Source of the DNA: Paracoccus aurantiacus
GTDB taxonomy: Bacteria; Pseudomonadota; Alphaproteobacteria; Rhodobacterales; Rhodobacteraceae
Direction of reading: 5' to 3'
DNA: 64,000 bases
Assembly (NCBI RefSeq): GCF_007993065.1
Contig: NZ_VOPL01000009.1
Coordinates: forward strand, 1-64,000
Shown here: piece by piece, positions 18,111 through 26,109 of the stretch
How positions within the stretch are numbered: position 1 is the stretch's first letter
Layout: every line of letters starts with the position of its first letter
Translations under genes and position numbers: made by a program
The notes under the pieces: model-generated
What the model was told of the DNA's origin: nothing
The model's database searches: none
The model's input: the letters and a program-made list of their open reading frames with translations, nothing else

Positions 18111-18239
18111 ATGTCGTTCAAGTGTGCGCAGTTTCCGATGCATCTGATCCTGTTCGCCGTGTTTTTCTATGCCCGCTACACGATGTCGTTTCGCGGCCTT
18201 GAAGACTTCATGGCAGAGCGCGGCTTCAAGATCCGCTAA
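18111..18239 (+). pseudogene. IS6-family transposase, N-terminal remnant
   Basis: A 42-residue open frame starts MSFKCAQFPMHLILF and ends SFRGLEDFMAERGFKIR. It matches the start of IS6/IS26-type transposases (FK-x-x-x-F-x-x-x-I-I-L-x-A-V, then S-Y/F-R-x-L-E-x-x-x-A-E-R-G). It stops where the family continues into the DHTTIYRW segment. Its 3' end overlaps the end of the PfkB kinase gene on the other strand, so the junction lies there. Orientation is opposite to the C-terminal remnant next to it. Confidence 0.75.
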
Positions 18240-19215
18240 GCAGTTCCGGCCCGAGTCCGCCGGTCGCGGTCTGCGTGCCAAGGCAGGCGGCGGCAGCACG
18301 AAAGCCCAGTTCTACGGCAGCCTCTCGCGTCCATCCCATATGCAGCCCGTGGATGATGCCAGTGGCAAGAGCATCGCCTGCGCCGACCGAACTGACGATC
18401 TTTTCCGGCGGCAGCGGCGCGGGAGCAAAAACCTGCGCCACGCCATGCTCCAGCCAGATCGTGCGCGCGGGAGAATGCAGGATAACGGCACGCAGGACGC
18501 CGCCTTCGGAGAGGGCGCGGGCGGCGGCGATCATGCCAGGCTCATCCTCGGGCGCGTCGACGCGCAGGCCGGTGGCGCGGGCGGCCTCAGTCTCATTCAG
18601 GAACAGATAGTCGATCTCGGGCAGGCAACCAAAGACGGTATCGCGGAAACCCGAGCTTTGCGACGAAACCAGATCGACGCAGGTGATCATCCCGCGCGAC
18701 CGTGCATCGCCCAGTACGGAAGCGGCGCGCGGGCGGCCATCCGGACCCGGCGCGTCAAGCGTCGCCAACAGGTTCAGATAACCAAGATAGAATATCTTCA
18801 GCCCCATCCCGGCCAACCCGGCCACGTCGATCATCTGCGCATCCAGCAGGTCATTCGCGCCGGTGTGATGAAAGAAGGTCCGGCTGTCGCCCGGCACGTT
18901 CATGACATGGGTCTGCGAAGTCGTCGCCGCCGAGGTCCGCCCGATCCGCGCCGTGTCCAGCCCGGCCTCTTGCGTCAGCGCCAGCATCTCGTCGCCAAGC
19001 GAGCGCGCGCCGACCAGGCCGACCGGCACCACCGGATAGTTTGCCCCCATCGCCATCAACCCCGAGGCGACATTTGCAGGCCCACCGCCCAAGCCACTGA
19101 CCTGCTTGGTGATCTGCACGAGGTCGGATTTCGCGGGCCAGGCCGGAATGTCATGGACGATATCGAGGATCCAGTTCCCGGCGCAGGCAATCCCGCGCCG
19201 TTCGCCCGCGCTCAT
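18226..19215 (-). CDS. PfkB-family carbohydrate kinase
   Basis: A 329-residue ribokinase/PfkB-family kinase. The N-terminal GG motif is VSGLGGGPANVASGLMAMG and the C-terminal signature is VSSVGAGDALATGII with the catalytic Asp. I start at 19215 (MSAGERRG), where ATG overlaps the upstream stop as ATGA. It is the last gene of the leftward operon. Its stop codon lies within the IS6 remnant region, so the last few residues may derive from the insertion. Substrate is not clear; a ketose or ketose phosphate is plausible. Confidence 0.9.
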   Translation of the reverse strand: MSAGERRGIACAGNWILDIVHDIPAWPAKSDLVQITKQVSGLGGGPANVASGLMAMGANYPVVPVGLVGARSLGDEMLALTQEAGLDTARIGRTSAATTSQTHVMNVPGDSRTFFHHTGANDLLDAQMIDVAGLAGMGLKIFYLGYLNLLATLDAPGPDGRPRAASVLGDARSRGMITCVDLVSSQSSGFRDTVFGCLPEIDYLFLNETEAARATGLRVDAPEDEPGMIAAARALSEGGVLRAVILHSPARTIWLEHGVAQVFAPAPLPPEKIVSSVGAGDALATGIIHGLHMGWTREAAVELGFRAAAACLGTQTATGGLGPELLSGS

Positions 19216-19883
19216 TTCCCGCCCCCTTCGTTCCACAGCGGGCGATAGGCGGCCTCATCTTCCTCAACGTCCGAGAAGCGACCAATGGGTTCAAGGAAGA
19301 AATTGTCGTTGCGGTCATCATTGCACTGGCTGACCTCGGCCAGGAAGACCGGCGCATCCTCACCCCAGAAACGATGCTGCATCCCGCGCGGCACGGTGAT
19401 GCCCTGCCCCGCGTGCAACCTGTGGACGCGGCCATAAGCGGGAACTTCCTCGCCGTCGATGCGGATGATATCCCCGACCGGCTCGCCGCTAAGCGGGGTT
19501 TGAGCACCCTCGGGCGTGAATTCGACGCAGAGCGTGCCGCCGCCCCGGACGATGATATCCTCCAGCTTCATGCGGTGGGCGTGGAAGGGCGTTTCCTGCC
19601 CGACCTCGACGAAAAGCAGCTTCTCGGCATAGGGCCGCTCGCCCTGACCGTCGAAAATGCCATTGCGCGTGCAGAACAGGACCAGCCCCCGCCGCGCGAA
19701 TTCGCCCGAGCCGAAATCGGTCACATCCCAGCCGATCTGGCGATCGCGCAGCCATTCGCTGCGGGCTGCATGGGCCTTGTGGTCATCGGTGGACCAGCTT
19801 GCGAAATCGGGCATGGCCCAGCTGTGCTGCGCCAGCGTCTTTTCGGCCCTGCGAATGGCGGAGTTGATTTCGGATCGCTTCAT
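19212..19883 (-). CDS. D-lyxose ketol-isomerase family cupin protein
   Basis: A 223-residue single-domain cupin of the D-lyxose isomerase family (formerly DUF1498). The metal motif appears as PFHAHRMKLEDIIVRGGG (two His and a Glu), with a later His in PRGMQHRFWGED. Known members interconvert D-lyxose/D-xylulose and D-mannose/D-fructose. ATGA overlaps join it to both neighbours. It is likely the aldose-ketose isomerase of this operon. Confidence 0.82.
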   Translation of the reverse strand: MKRSEINSAIRRAEKTLAQHSWAMPDFASWSTDDHKAHAARSEWLRDRQIGWDVTDFGSGEFARRGLVLFCTRNGIFDGQGERPYAEKLLFVEVGQETPFHAHRMKLEDIIVRGGGTLCVEFTPEGAQTPLSGEPVGDIIRIDGEEVPAYGRVHRLHAGQGITVPRGMQHRFWGEDAPVFLAEVSQCNDDRNDNFFLEPIGRFSDVEEDEAAYRPLWNEGGGK

Positions 19884-21025
19884 TGCGGATACTCCACCTC
19901 GGTCACGCGGCCCTCTACCCCCGAGATCAGCGCAGCGGTCAGAATGGCATGATGGGCGGCGGCCTCATCCGGCGTGGCGCAATGGAAGCCATTCGCATCC
20001 CCGCCCACCAGTTCGTCTACGAATGCCGCCCACATCTGCTGGATCGCATCTGCGAACCCGAATTCGAAAATCCCGCCGGTAATCGCCGGGAAAAGCGATT
20101 GATAGCCCAGATCCTCAACCTGCCATGCCTGCGCCCCGCCGGGTTCATAGCGCATGAAGCGCCACTGGCGGGGGTTCTTGGTCGAGAATTCGGCCGAACC
20201 GCGCATCCCAAGAACCCGGATCGACCAGGTATTCGATTCCCCCGGCGCGATCCGCCAGGTCTTGAGGACCAGTGGGAATGCATCCGGCCCTTCGCCCACC
20301 ATGCCGGTGATGGTGGCATTGTCCCATGTCTCGCAAGGCACACGCCCACCCTTGCCATCGGGCCGCGTGGTCACCCGCTTAACAAGGTTCGCATTGACCG
20401 TTTTCGGCCGCCAGCCCATGCGCAGGGGCACATGGCAGACATGCATCCCCAGATCGCCCATGCAGCCATATGCGCCATTCACATCGACCATGCGCTTCCA
20501 GTTGATCACTTTGTCGGGGTTGATGTCAGAGCTGTGCAGAAACGCGCACTCGACCTCCAGAATATCGCCCAAGGCCCCTGACTTGATGAAGTCGATCACC
20601 CTTTGCGCGCCGGGATAGAAGGGCATTTCGGACGAACAGCGCACCAATTGTCCCGGCCCTTCCTTCAGCGCCGCCATGATCGTGGCGTTCTGGGCGCGGT
20701 CCATGCCGAACGGCTTTTCGCCAAGAAGCGCTTTGCCCGAGGCGATGATTTCGGGATACATATCGGCGTGCAGCACATGCGGCACGGCGCAATAGATCGC
20801 CGCGATTTCGGGATTGGCCAGCAATTCGCGGTAATCCGCCGTCTTCTGGGCGACCGAGGGCAGATGATCGGAATACCAGTCCATCAACGCGGCGTTGGTG
20901 TCACAGACCGCCACGATCTCGGGCCGGGCCTTCATATCTGTCAGATGCATCCAGCGCGCGGCAGCAGAGGCGAATTCGCGCCCCATCAATCCGCAGCCGA
21001 TGATGCCGAACCTGATGACGCGCAT
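19880..21025 (-). CDS. Gfo/Idh/MocA family oxidoreductase
   Basis: A 381-residue NAD(P)-dependent dehydrogenase. It has the Rossmann start VIRFGIIGCGLMGREFASAA, then EKPFGMDRAQN with the conserved Lys-Pro, and GCMGDLGMHVCHVPLRMGW in the substrate domain. I start at ATG 21025, overlapping the aldolase stop by one base; a GTG one codon upstream is an alternative. It could oxidise the substrate or a side-chain alcohol of the sugar used by the operon. Confidence 0.88.
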   Translation of the reverse strand: MRVIRFGIIGCGLMGREFASAAARWMHLTDMKARPEIVAVCDTNAALMDWYSDHLPSVAQKTADYRELLANPEIAAIYCAVPHVLHADMYPEIIASGKALLGEKPFGMDRAQNATIMAALKEGPGQLVRCSSEMPFYPGAQRVIDFIKSGALGDILEVECAFLHSSDINPDKVINWKRMVDVNGAYGCMGDLGMHVCHVPLRMGWRPKTVNANLVKRVTTRPDGKGGRVPCETWDNATITGMVGEGPDAFPLVLKTWRIAPGESNTWSIRVLGMRGSAEFSTKNPRQWRFMRYEPGGAQAWQVEDLGYQSLFPAITGGIFEFGFADAIQQMWAAFVDELVGGDANGFHCATPDEAAAHHAILTAALISGVEGRVTEVEYPQ

Positions 21026-21849
21026 CACCCCAGCCTTTCCAGGGCCTGATCCGCAGTAGCGCCGTCATGAACAATCGCCATCAGTGCGGCCGTCATGCCG
21101 GCAGGATTGTCGTGATGGATCACGTTGCGGCCATAAACGATACCACGCGCCCCCTGTTCCATCAGCACCTTTGTGCGCTCCAGGATCTCGCGATCCGACA
21201 CCTTGCCACCGCCACGCACCAGCACCGGCACCCCCTGGGCGATCTCGATCACGCGGTGATATTCTGTCGCGTCGTCGCAGGGATCGGCCTTGATGATATC
21301 GGCGCCGAGTTCGACCGCCTGGCGGACCAGCGGCATGATCTTGTCGAGATTGCCGTCGACCATGTAGCCACCCTTGGCATTGTCCTGCATCACCAGTGGC
21401 TCGACCATCAGGGGCATTCCGGCATCGTCGCAGGCAAGTTTCAGGCGATTCACGTTGCGCACGCAGGCTGCATAGACCTCTGGCTCATCGGGCAGCATCA
21501 GCAGGTTCACGACGGCACAGGCGGCATCCAGACGGACGGCCTGATCGACGGCGCGCTCGATCACTTCGGAAAACAGCGTGCGCGGCAGGGGCGTGCCATA
21601 GACATTGGCGATATCCGTACGCAGCACCAAAGCCGGGCGATCCTTGCCGGGTCGCGATTGCAGGATCGGCGCGGTGCCGGGCGGAAGCTGGATCGCATCG
21701 GGTTTCGCGCTTGCCACAACGTCGATCGCGTGGCGCATATCCTCGATCCCGCCGAGAAAGCTTTTCTCGTTGAACATGCCGTGGTCGATCGCCACGTCGA
21801 AGCAGTTCCCCGATACGCCGAAAAGGCGGTTCATCCGTGCTTGTTTCAT
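21025..21849 (-). CDS. Class I aldolase, DhnA/LsrF-like
   Basis: A 274-residue TIM-barrel aldolase of the DhnA family (fructose-bisphosphate aldolase class I, LsrF). The segments CFDVAIDHGMF, LGADIIKADPCDD (candidate Schiff-base Lys) and VLVRGGGKVSDREIL (phosphate-binding loop) match. GGAGGAAATT precedes the ATG. This is one of two unrelated-looking class I aldolases in the same operon, the other at 24067-24972. The natural substrate is not assignable from sequence. Confidence 0.85.
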   Translation of the reverse strand: MKQARMNRLFGVSGNCFDVAIDHGMFNEKSFLGGIEDMRHAIDVVASAKPDAIQLPPGTAPILQSRPGKDRPALVLRTDIANVYGTPLPRTLFSEVIERAVDQAVRLDAACAVVNLLMLPDEPEVYAACVRNVNRLKLACDDAGMPLMVEPLVMQDNAKGGYMVDGNLDKIMPLVRQAVELGADIIKADPCDDATEYHRVIEIAQGVPVLVRGGGKVSDREILERTKVLMEQGARGIVYGRNVIHHDNPAGMTAALMAIVHDGATADQALERLG

Positions 21850-21864
21850 AATTTCCTCCGACGT

Positions 21865-22593
21865 TCAGACTGCGGTGAAGCCGCCATCAATGGGCAGCGA
21901 AACGCCCGAGATCATCGAGGCACCATCGGACAAAAGAAAGGCGATGGGCGCGGCGATTTCGGCCTCGGTCGCCCAACGGCCAAGCGGCATCTGGCTGAGG
22001 AACGGGCCTTCGATTTCCGGCCGGCCCCAATACCAGGCCGACATCGGTGTCATCACCACGGTCGGATGCACGCCATTGACGCGTATGCCGTATTGTCCCA
22101 GTTCCAGCGCCGAAACGCGCGTAATGTTATCCAGCGCCGCCTTGGACGAGCCATAGCTGATATGGCCCTTCAACGCGACCAGTGAGGCCTGACTGGAGAC
22201 ATTCACGATCGCGCCCCCCTGCCCGAGCCGGATCATGCTGGCCGCGGCGTATTTCGTCACCAGAAGCGCGCCGCGCGCGTTTGTGGCGATGACCTTGTCG
22301 AAAACGTCGATGTCAGTGTCCATCGGGGTGGCGATCTCACCGCCGAAGCCGCCGCAATTGACCACGCCCCAAAGATCCAGACCATCCAGCGCAGCCTTCA
22401 CACTGTCCTCGCTGGTCAGATCGAAAGGCAGCGCCCGGCAGCCGGTTTCGGCGGCCAGTTCTGCCAGTTTCGCCTCGTTCTGACCCGATGCAATGACATC
22501 CGCACCACGTTCGACCAGCAAGCGCACGGTCGCGCCGCCGATCCCGCCGCTGGCCCCGGTCACTAGGATTGCGCCCTTGTCATAATCCGCCAT
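21865..22593 (-). CDS. Short-chain dehydrogenase/reductase
   Basis: A 242-residue classical SDR. It shows the cofactor motif VTGASGGIGGATVRLL, NCGG in place of the usual NNAG, and the active-site SSQAS ... YGSSK (Ser, Tyr, Lys). It ends SLPIDGGFTAV as is normal. Related proteins are carbonyl reductases and L-xylulose/sugar dehydrogenases. It sits 15 bases upstream of the DhnA aldolase gene, so it probably interconverts a polyol or ketose within the pathway. Confidence 0.88.
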   Translation of the reverse strand: MADYDKGAILVTGASGGIGGATVRLLVERGADVIASGQNEAKLAELAAETGCRALPFDLTSEDSVKAALDGLDLWGVVNCGGFGGEIATPMDTDIDVFDKVIATNARGALLVTKYAAASMIRLGQGGAIVNVSSQASLVALKGHISYGSSKAALDNITRVSALELGQYGIRVNGVHPTVVMTPMSAWYWGRPEIEGPFLSQMPLGRWATEAEIAAPIAFLLSDGASMISGVSLPIDGGFTAV

Positions 22594-22629
22594 GACTTCC
22601 CTCCTCCTTGATATTCGGCCCGGACCCGA

Positions 22630-23187
22630 TCAGGTCGATTCCAGGATCTGCAACTCCTCCCTGACCCGGCGGGCCAGATCGTCCGGCGCGCCAATCGAGC
22701 CGTCCACCTTGATGACTGTCCCCAATGCGAGCGGTCGCGCCCGGCCCGCAAGCGCAAACAGTTCATCGGCATAGCTGGCAGGCAGATGCCCCACATGTCG
22801 GCTATCCGCACGGGCGCGGTAACGCCGCGCGGCTTCCTCAGGCGGGATCGCAACCCAAACCTCGACCAAGTGCTGGATGCCGGCACGTGCCAGGTGGTCG
22901 CGCAGCACACTTTCAGGCTGAAAGCCGTGCCAGGCGTCTATCACCGGCAGGAAGTTGCCCGGCATCTCGGCAATGAGGTTGAAGATCGCATGATAGCTGG
23001 CCCGTCCGAGCTTTCGGTTATATTCGCGGTCACCAGTGCCGATCTGGGCAAACAGGCCCTCTTTCACGGTATCGAGGCAAAACGGCATGGCAGCGATGCC
23101 CTGCGCCTCCAGTCCGCGGGTCAGCTGGCGCGTCACCGTCGATTTGCCACTGGCGGGCACGCCGTTGACCAGCACCGCGCGCGTCAT
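22630..23187 (-). CDS. P-loop kinase, gluconokinase/shikimate-kinase-like
   Basis: A 185-residue P-loop NTPase beginning MTRAVLVNGVPASGKST (Walker A). A DAWHGFQPESVLRDHL segment and an Arg-rich lid (EEAARRYRARADSRH) suggest a small-molecule kinase like gluconokinase rather than a regulatory ATPase. It overlaps the ROK kinase gene by ATGA. It is one of three kinases of different folds in the operon. Substrate unknown. Confidence 0.75.
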   Translation of the reverse strand: MTRAVLVNGVPASGKSTVTRQLTRGLEAQGIAAMPFCLDTVKEGLFAQIGTGDREYNRKLGRASYHAIFNLIAEMPGNFLPVIDAWHGFQPESVLRDHLARAGIQHLVEVWVAIPPEEAARRYRARADSRHVGHLPASYADELFALAGRARPLALGTVIKVDGSIGAPDDLARRVREELQILEST

Positions 23188-24083
23188 GACACCCCCGCAT
23201 GATCTTCGCGTGCGGGCATGACCGCCAAGCCGGCCCCGATAACGCCTGCATCGTCGCCGAGCTGCGCCGCGGCAATCGGCAATCCGAACCAGCTATTTCC
23301 CTTGGGCAGTCGCGCAAGTGCTGCCGCCATTTCCGCGCCAAGCCCGCCGCCGATCACGATCAGTTTCGGGTCCGCCACGGCAACCAGCGTTTCCAGCGCC
23401 CGGCGCATCGGTTCGGCCCAATCGGCAAGGATTGCCGCCGGCACCGCCTCTCCGTTTGCGGCCCGGGCCAGAAGGTCGCCAGCCTGCGTATCTGCAGGCA
23501 GATCCTCGCCCACAATCAGTCGGCCGAGAGCGGTTCCCGAACTTTGCGTTTCGACGCATCCGCGCCGCCCGCAATTACACTCAGGTCCATCAGGCGTCAC
23601 TACGATATGACCGAACTGCCCGGCTATCCCACCGCCTTGCCACGGCCGGCCATCCATCACTGCCGCCCCGCCAATCCCTGTCCCGATAGTCACCATCAAG
23701 ATAAGGCCGCTTTTTTCGTCATGGCCGATTGCCGCTTCTGCGATAAGGGCCATTGTCGCGTCATTCGCGACCGTCACTGGCAGACCCGCCTGCGCCTCAA
23801 CCTGCGCACGCAAGTCCATCCCTGCTATATCCAGATAACCGGCAGACAGAATGCGCTGCGTCCCCGCCTCGATCCGACCAGGTATGCCGATCCCAATTGC
23901 CGTCGTCCCGGCATCGCGTAAGTCATTGATCAGCCGTAAGACCTGCGCCAGAAAACCATCTCGGTCGGGCGTCACCCGCTCAATCACGCGGGCATGTATG
24001 CGGCCATCCGCCGAAATCCGCGCCGCGCGGATCTTGGTGCCGCCCACATCCAGGCCAAGCGTGTTTTCAGGCCCTTCCCGCAT
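23184..24083 (-). CDS. ROK-family sugar kinase
   Basis: A 299-residue ROK protein without HTH domain, so a kinase rather than a repressor. The ATP motif LGLDVGGTKIRAARI lies at residues 9-23, and the zinc motif is CNCGRRGCVETQSSG after GQFGHIVVTPDGPE. I start at 24083 (MREGPENT), overlapping the upstream aldolase by 17 bases. It probably phosphorylates a hexose or ketose. Confidence 0.88.
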   Translation of the reverse strand: MREGPENTLGLDVGGTKIRAARISADGRIHARVIERVTPDRDGFLAQVLRLINDLRDAGTTAIGIGIPGRIEAGTQRILSAGYLDIAGMDLRAQVEAQAGLPVTVANDATMALIAEAAIGHDEKSGLILMVTIGTGIGGAAVMDGRPWQGGGIAGQFGHIVVTPDGPECNCGRRGCVETQSSGTALGRLIVGEDLPADTQAGDLLARAANGEAVPAAILADWAEPMRRALETLVAVADPKLIVIGGGLGAEMAAALARLPKGNSWFGLPIAAAQLGDDAGVIGAGLAVMPAREDHAGVS

Positions 24084-24972
24084 ATTGGTCCAATACGCCC
24101 TGAATTTCCCGCAGCCGCCCGCTGGCGACATTTTCCAGCTTGTCCCGCCGGACCTCCTGATCCAGCGAAATGCAGTCCTTCCACAATGCACGGCCCGCGA
24201 TGACACCGGAAGCCCCGTTTTGCATCGCCGTTTCGACCTGGCCGATGAACGTCGAATGATCGACGCCGGCAGACAGCACGGCCCAAGGGATGTCGCCGCA
24301 GATGGCCGTGATCTCGGCGCAGGCTTCGGCCGTGCCAGGATAAGGCAACTTCAGCACCTTCGCGCCCAATTCAACCGAGATACGGGCGCTTTCCACGATC
24401 AGGCCGGGGAAGGCCGCGCGGTAATCCGCGTCGCTTTCGCCCGGCAATTGATAGGTCAGTATCTCGACCACCAGCAGCAGATCCTCCCCCGCGAAGTCGG
24501 CGATGCAGTCGCGGATTATGCCCAGGTTGACCGTGTTCGCATCGGGTGTATCGGGGCGAAGATAAACCATCAGCTTCGCGCCCGTCCCGCCCAGTTCGCG
24601 AACCCGCCGCGCATCAATACCCGGCACCAGTTTCGAGATCTGATAGCCATTGGCATCGGTATCCCAGCCCGAGGCATCCAGCCCGATCAGCAGCCCGGTA
24701 TCGCGGGCCAGCACGCCGTCATCGACCACTTGCGGCACGGCGCAAACCGCATCCAGCAGCACGCAGGATGCCTTGTTCGCGAGATGCTGCACGATGCCCG
24801 CCTTGACGATGCCAAGCGTGGGCTCGTCGATGGCCTTCTGCGCCTCGGGCGTATCTGCCAGCACCTTGCGCATCCCGCCTCGCTGATCACAGGCGACGAC
24901 CATCATCAGTCCATTCTCGCCGCAGATCTGTTGATAGCCGCGCCGCTCTGCGGTGGTCATGCCCGAAGTCAT
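24067..24972 (-). CDS. Class I aldolase of the tagatose-bisphosphate/YihT (LacD) family
   Basis: A 301-residue aldolase. NGLMMVVACDQRGGMRK and GDIPWAVLSAGVDHSTFIGQ, then NGASGVIAGRALWKD, match LacD and the sulfofructose-phosphate aldolase YihT. The candidate Schiff-base Lys is in GAKVLKLPYPG. A strong GGGGAAGG site precedes ATG 24972. It is the first enzyme gene after the SorC regulator and follows a palindrome. Tagatose bisphosphate, a related ketose bisphosphate or 6-deoxy-6-sulfofructose phosphate are possible substrates; the sequence does not decide. Confidence 0.82.
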   Translation of the reverse strand: MTSGMTTAERRGYQQICGENGLMMVVACDQRGGMRKVLADTPEAQKAIDEPTLGIVKAGIVQHLANKASCVLLDAVCAVPQVVDDGVLARDTGLLIGLDASGWDTDANGYQISKLVPGIDARRVRELGGTGAKLMVYLRPDTPDANTVNLGIIRDCIADFAGEDLLLVVEILTYQLPGESDADYRAAFPGLIVESARISVELGAKVLKLPYPGTAEACAEITAICGDIPWAVLSAGVDHSTFIGQVETAMQNGASGVIAGRALWKDCISLDQEVRRDKLENVASGRLREIQGVLDQYAGRA

Positions 24973-25075
24973 CGCCTGCCTTCCCCTGTCGGAATTCCCC
25001 CAGCGGCCCTGTCGCGGCCAGCCATTGCCAGACCACGGCTAACGCCGGTTTCGCAGCATATCAACAATATTTTTC

Positions 25076-25089
25076 AGAAATATATTTCT
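25076..25089. promoter_or_regulatory. Perfect palindrome AGAAATATATTTCT, candidate SorC operator
   Basis: A 14-bp perfect palindrome in an AT-rich patch 104 bases upstream of the aldolase start. It overlaps the stop codon of the SorC regulator gene (25088-25090). Such an AT island is striking in this GC-rich DNA and probably holds an internal promoter and operator for the ten-kilobase operon. Binding by the SorC protein is inferred. Confidence 0.55.
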
Positions 25090-26032
25090 AATAACTCCGG
25101 GATGGGGCCTCCAGCAAATCCGCCATATCCTGAGCGGCACGGATATCGGTCACGAGCATATTGATGAGACCTGAACGCGCCGCCCCGAGAATCGCGCACG
25201 CCTTGTCGCGCCCGGTGGCCAGGCCGATCGACATCGGCACGCGGCGCAGCTGTTCGGCAGAGATCGACATCTGCCCCTGCTGGCCTTGCCACAGGATCTG
25301 ACGGCCTTCGAAGTCGAAATAATGGCGTGCGACATCCCCGACGACGCGACCCACATCCTCTGGTGCGAAACGCGGCGCAGCATGGCCAGACACCGCCGGA
25401 AACTGCCCGATCCCAAGCAGCGCCACATCCGCCCTGTCCCAGAGCCCGGTCAGCGCGGCAACACCCGGATCGCGGTCGAGAACCGCGCGCAGTTCCGCCG
25501 AAACTGTTGAAGGCGCGTGCAGGAACCGCGCCCCCGCACCCATCTGCTCCGCCGCGAGTCGCACGAATTCGTTGATCTGGAAATGCGCGGCCGTTTCGTC
25601 CATGCCCCCGATCACCGGGATTACCGTTCCGCCCGGCAGAGGCGGCAGACCGGTCGCGATCACCGCCTGAACCATCCGCCCCCAGCCAAGCGCCAGCACC
25701 GGGCGGCGCGGCAGGCGCGCTTCCTTCAGCAGGGACGCGAGATGGATGCTGACGGCGGCGGCGCGATCGCTTTCGACAACCCGCACCGCCTTCAGCCCAA
25801 GCCGCGCGGCCAGATCCTCGCCCAGATTGTCGGCTTCATCGGGGTCCGAAACCTGGATACGGACGATCCCTTCGTCGCGCGCCAGTGACAGCAGTCGTGA
25901 GACCGTCGCCGTCGAGACCTCCATCCGCTCGGCAACCTCGACTTGTGAATGGCCGTCAAGATAGTGCAGCCGCGCAGCCATATGCATCATGCTGCGGGTC
26001 AGCAGCTTGCCGCCGCGGGGTCGTCTGTTCAT
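25088..26032 (-). CDS. SorC-family transcriptional regulator
   Basis: A 314-residue SorC/DeoR-type sugar-binding regulator. The N-terminal HTH is LHYLDGHSQVEVAERMEVS followed by TATVSRLLSLARDEGIV; the sugar-phosphate domain carries LALGWGRMVQAVIATGLPP and GLATGRDKACAILGA. I start at 26032 (MNRRPRGG). It lies directly upstream of the leftward catabolic operon and is its probable regulator, with a phosphorylated intermediate as effector. Confidence 0.9.
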   Translation of the reverse strand: MNRRPRGGKLLTRSMMHMAARLHYLDGHSQVEVAERMEVSTATVSRLLSLARDEGIVRIQVSDPDEADNLGEDLAARLGLKAVRVVESDRAAAVSIHLASLLKEARLPRRPVLALGWGRMVQAVIATGLPPLPGGTVIPVIGGMDETAAHFQINEFVRLAAEQMGAGARFLHAPSTVSAELRAVLDRDPGVAALTGLWDRADVALLGIGQFPAVSGHAAPRFAPEDVGRVVGDVARHYFDFEGRQILWQGQQGQMSISAEQLRRVPMSIGLATGRDKACAILGAARSGLINMLVTDIRAAQDMADLLEAPSRSY

Positions 26033-26109
26033 GAGGTCGCGCCGGGATGATGTGTCATGCTCACCATTCCTGCCCGAAATCCGCCCGCCCGGCAATCTGG
26101 CAGCGTCGG

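Noticed and set aside
18226-24972. Sulfoglycolysis (sulfo-EMP) operon
   Set aside because: Only the YihT-like aldolase and a PfkB kinase fit. No sulfoquinovosidase, sulfolactaldehyde reductase of the YihU type or sulfonate exporter is present, and the aldolase family also covers tagatose bisphosphate.
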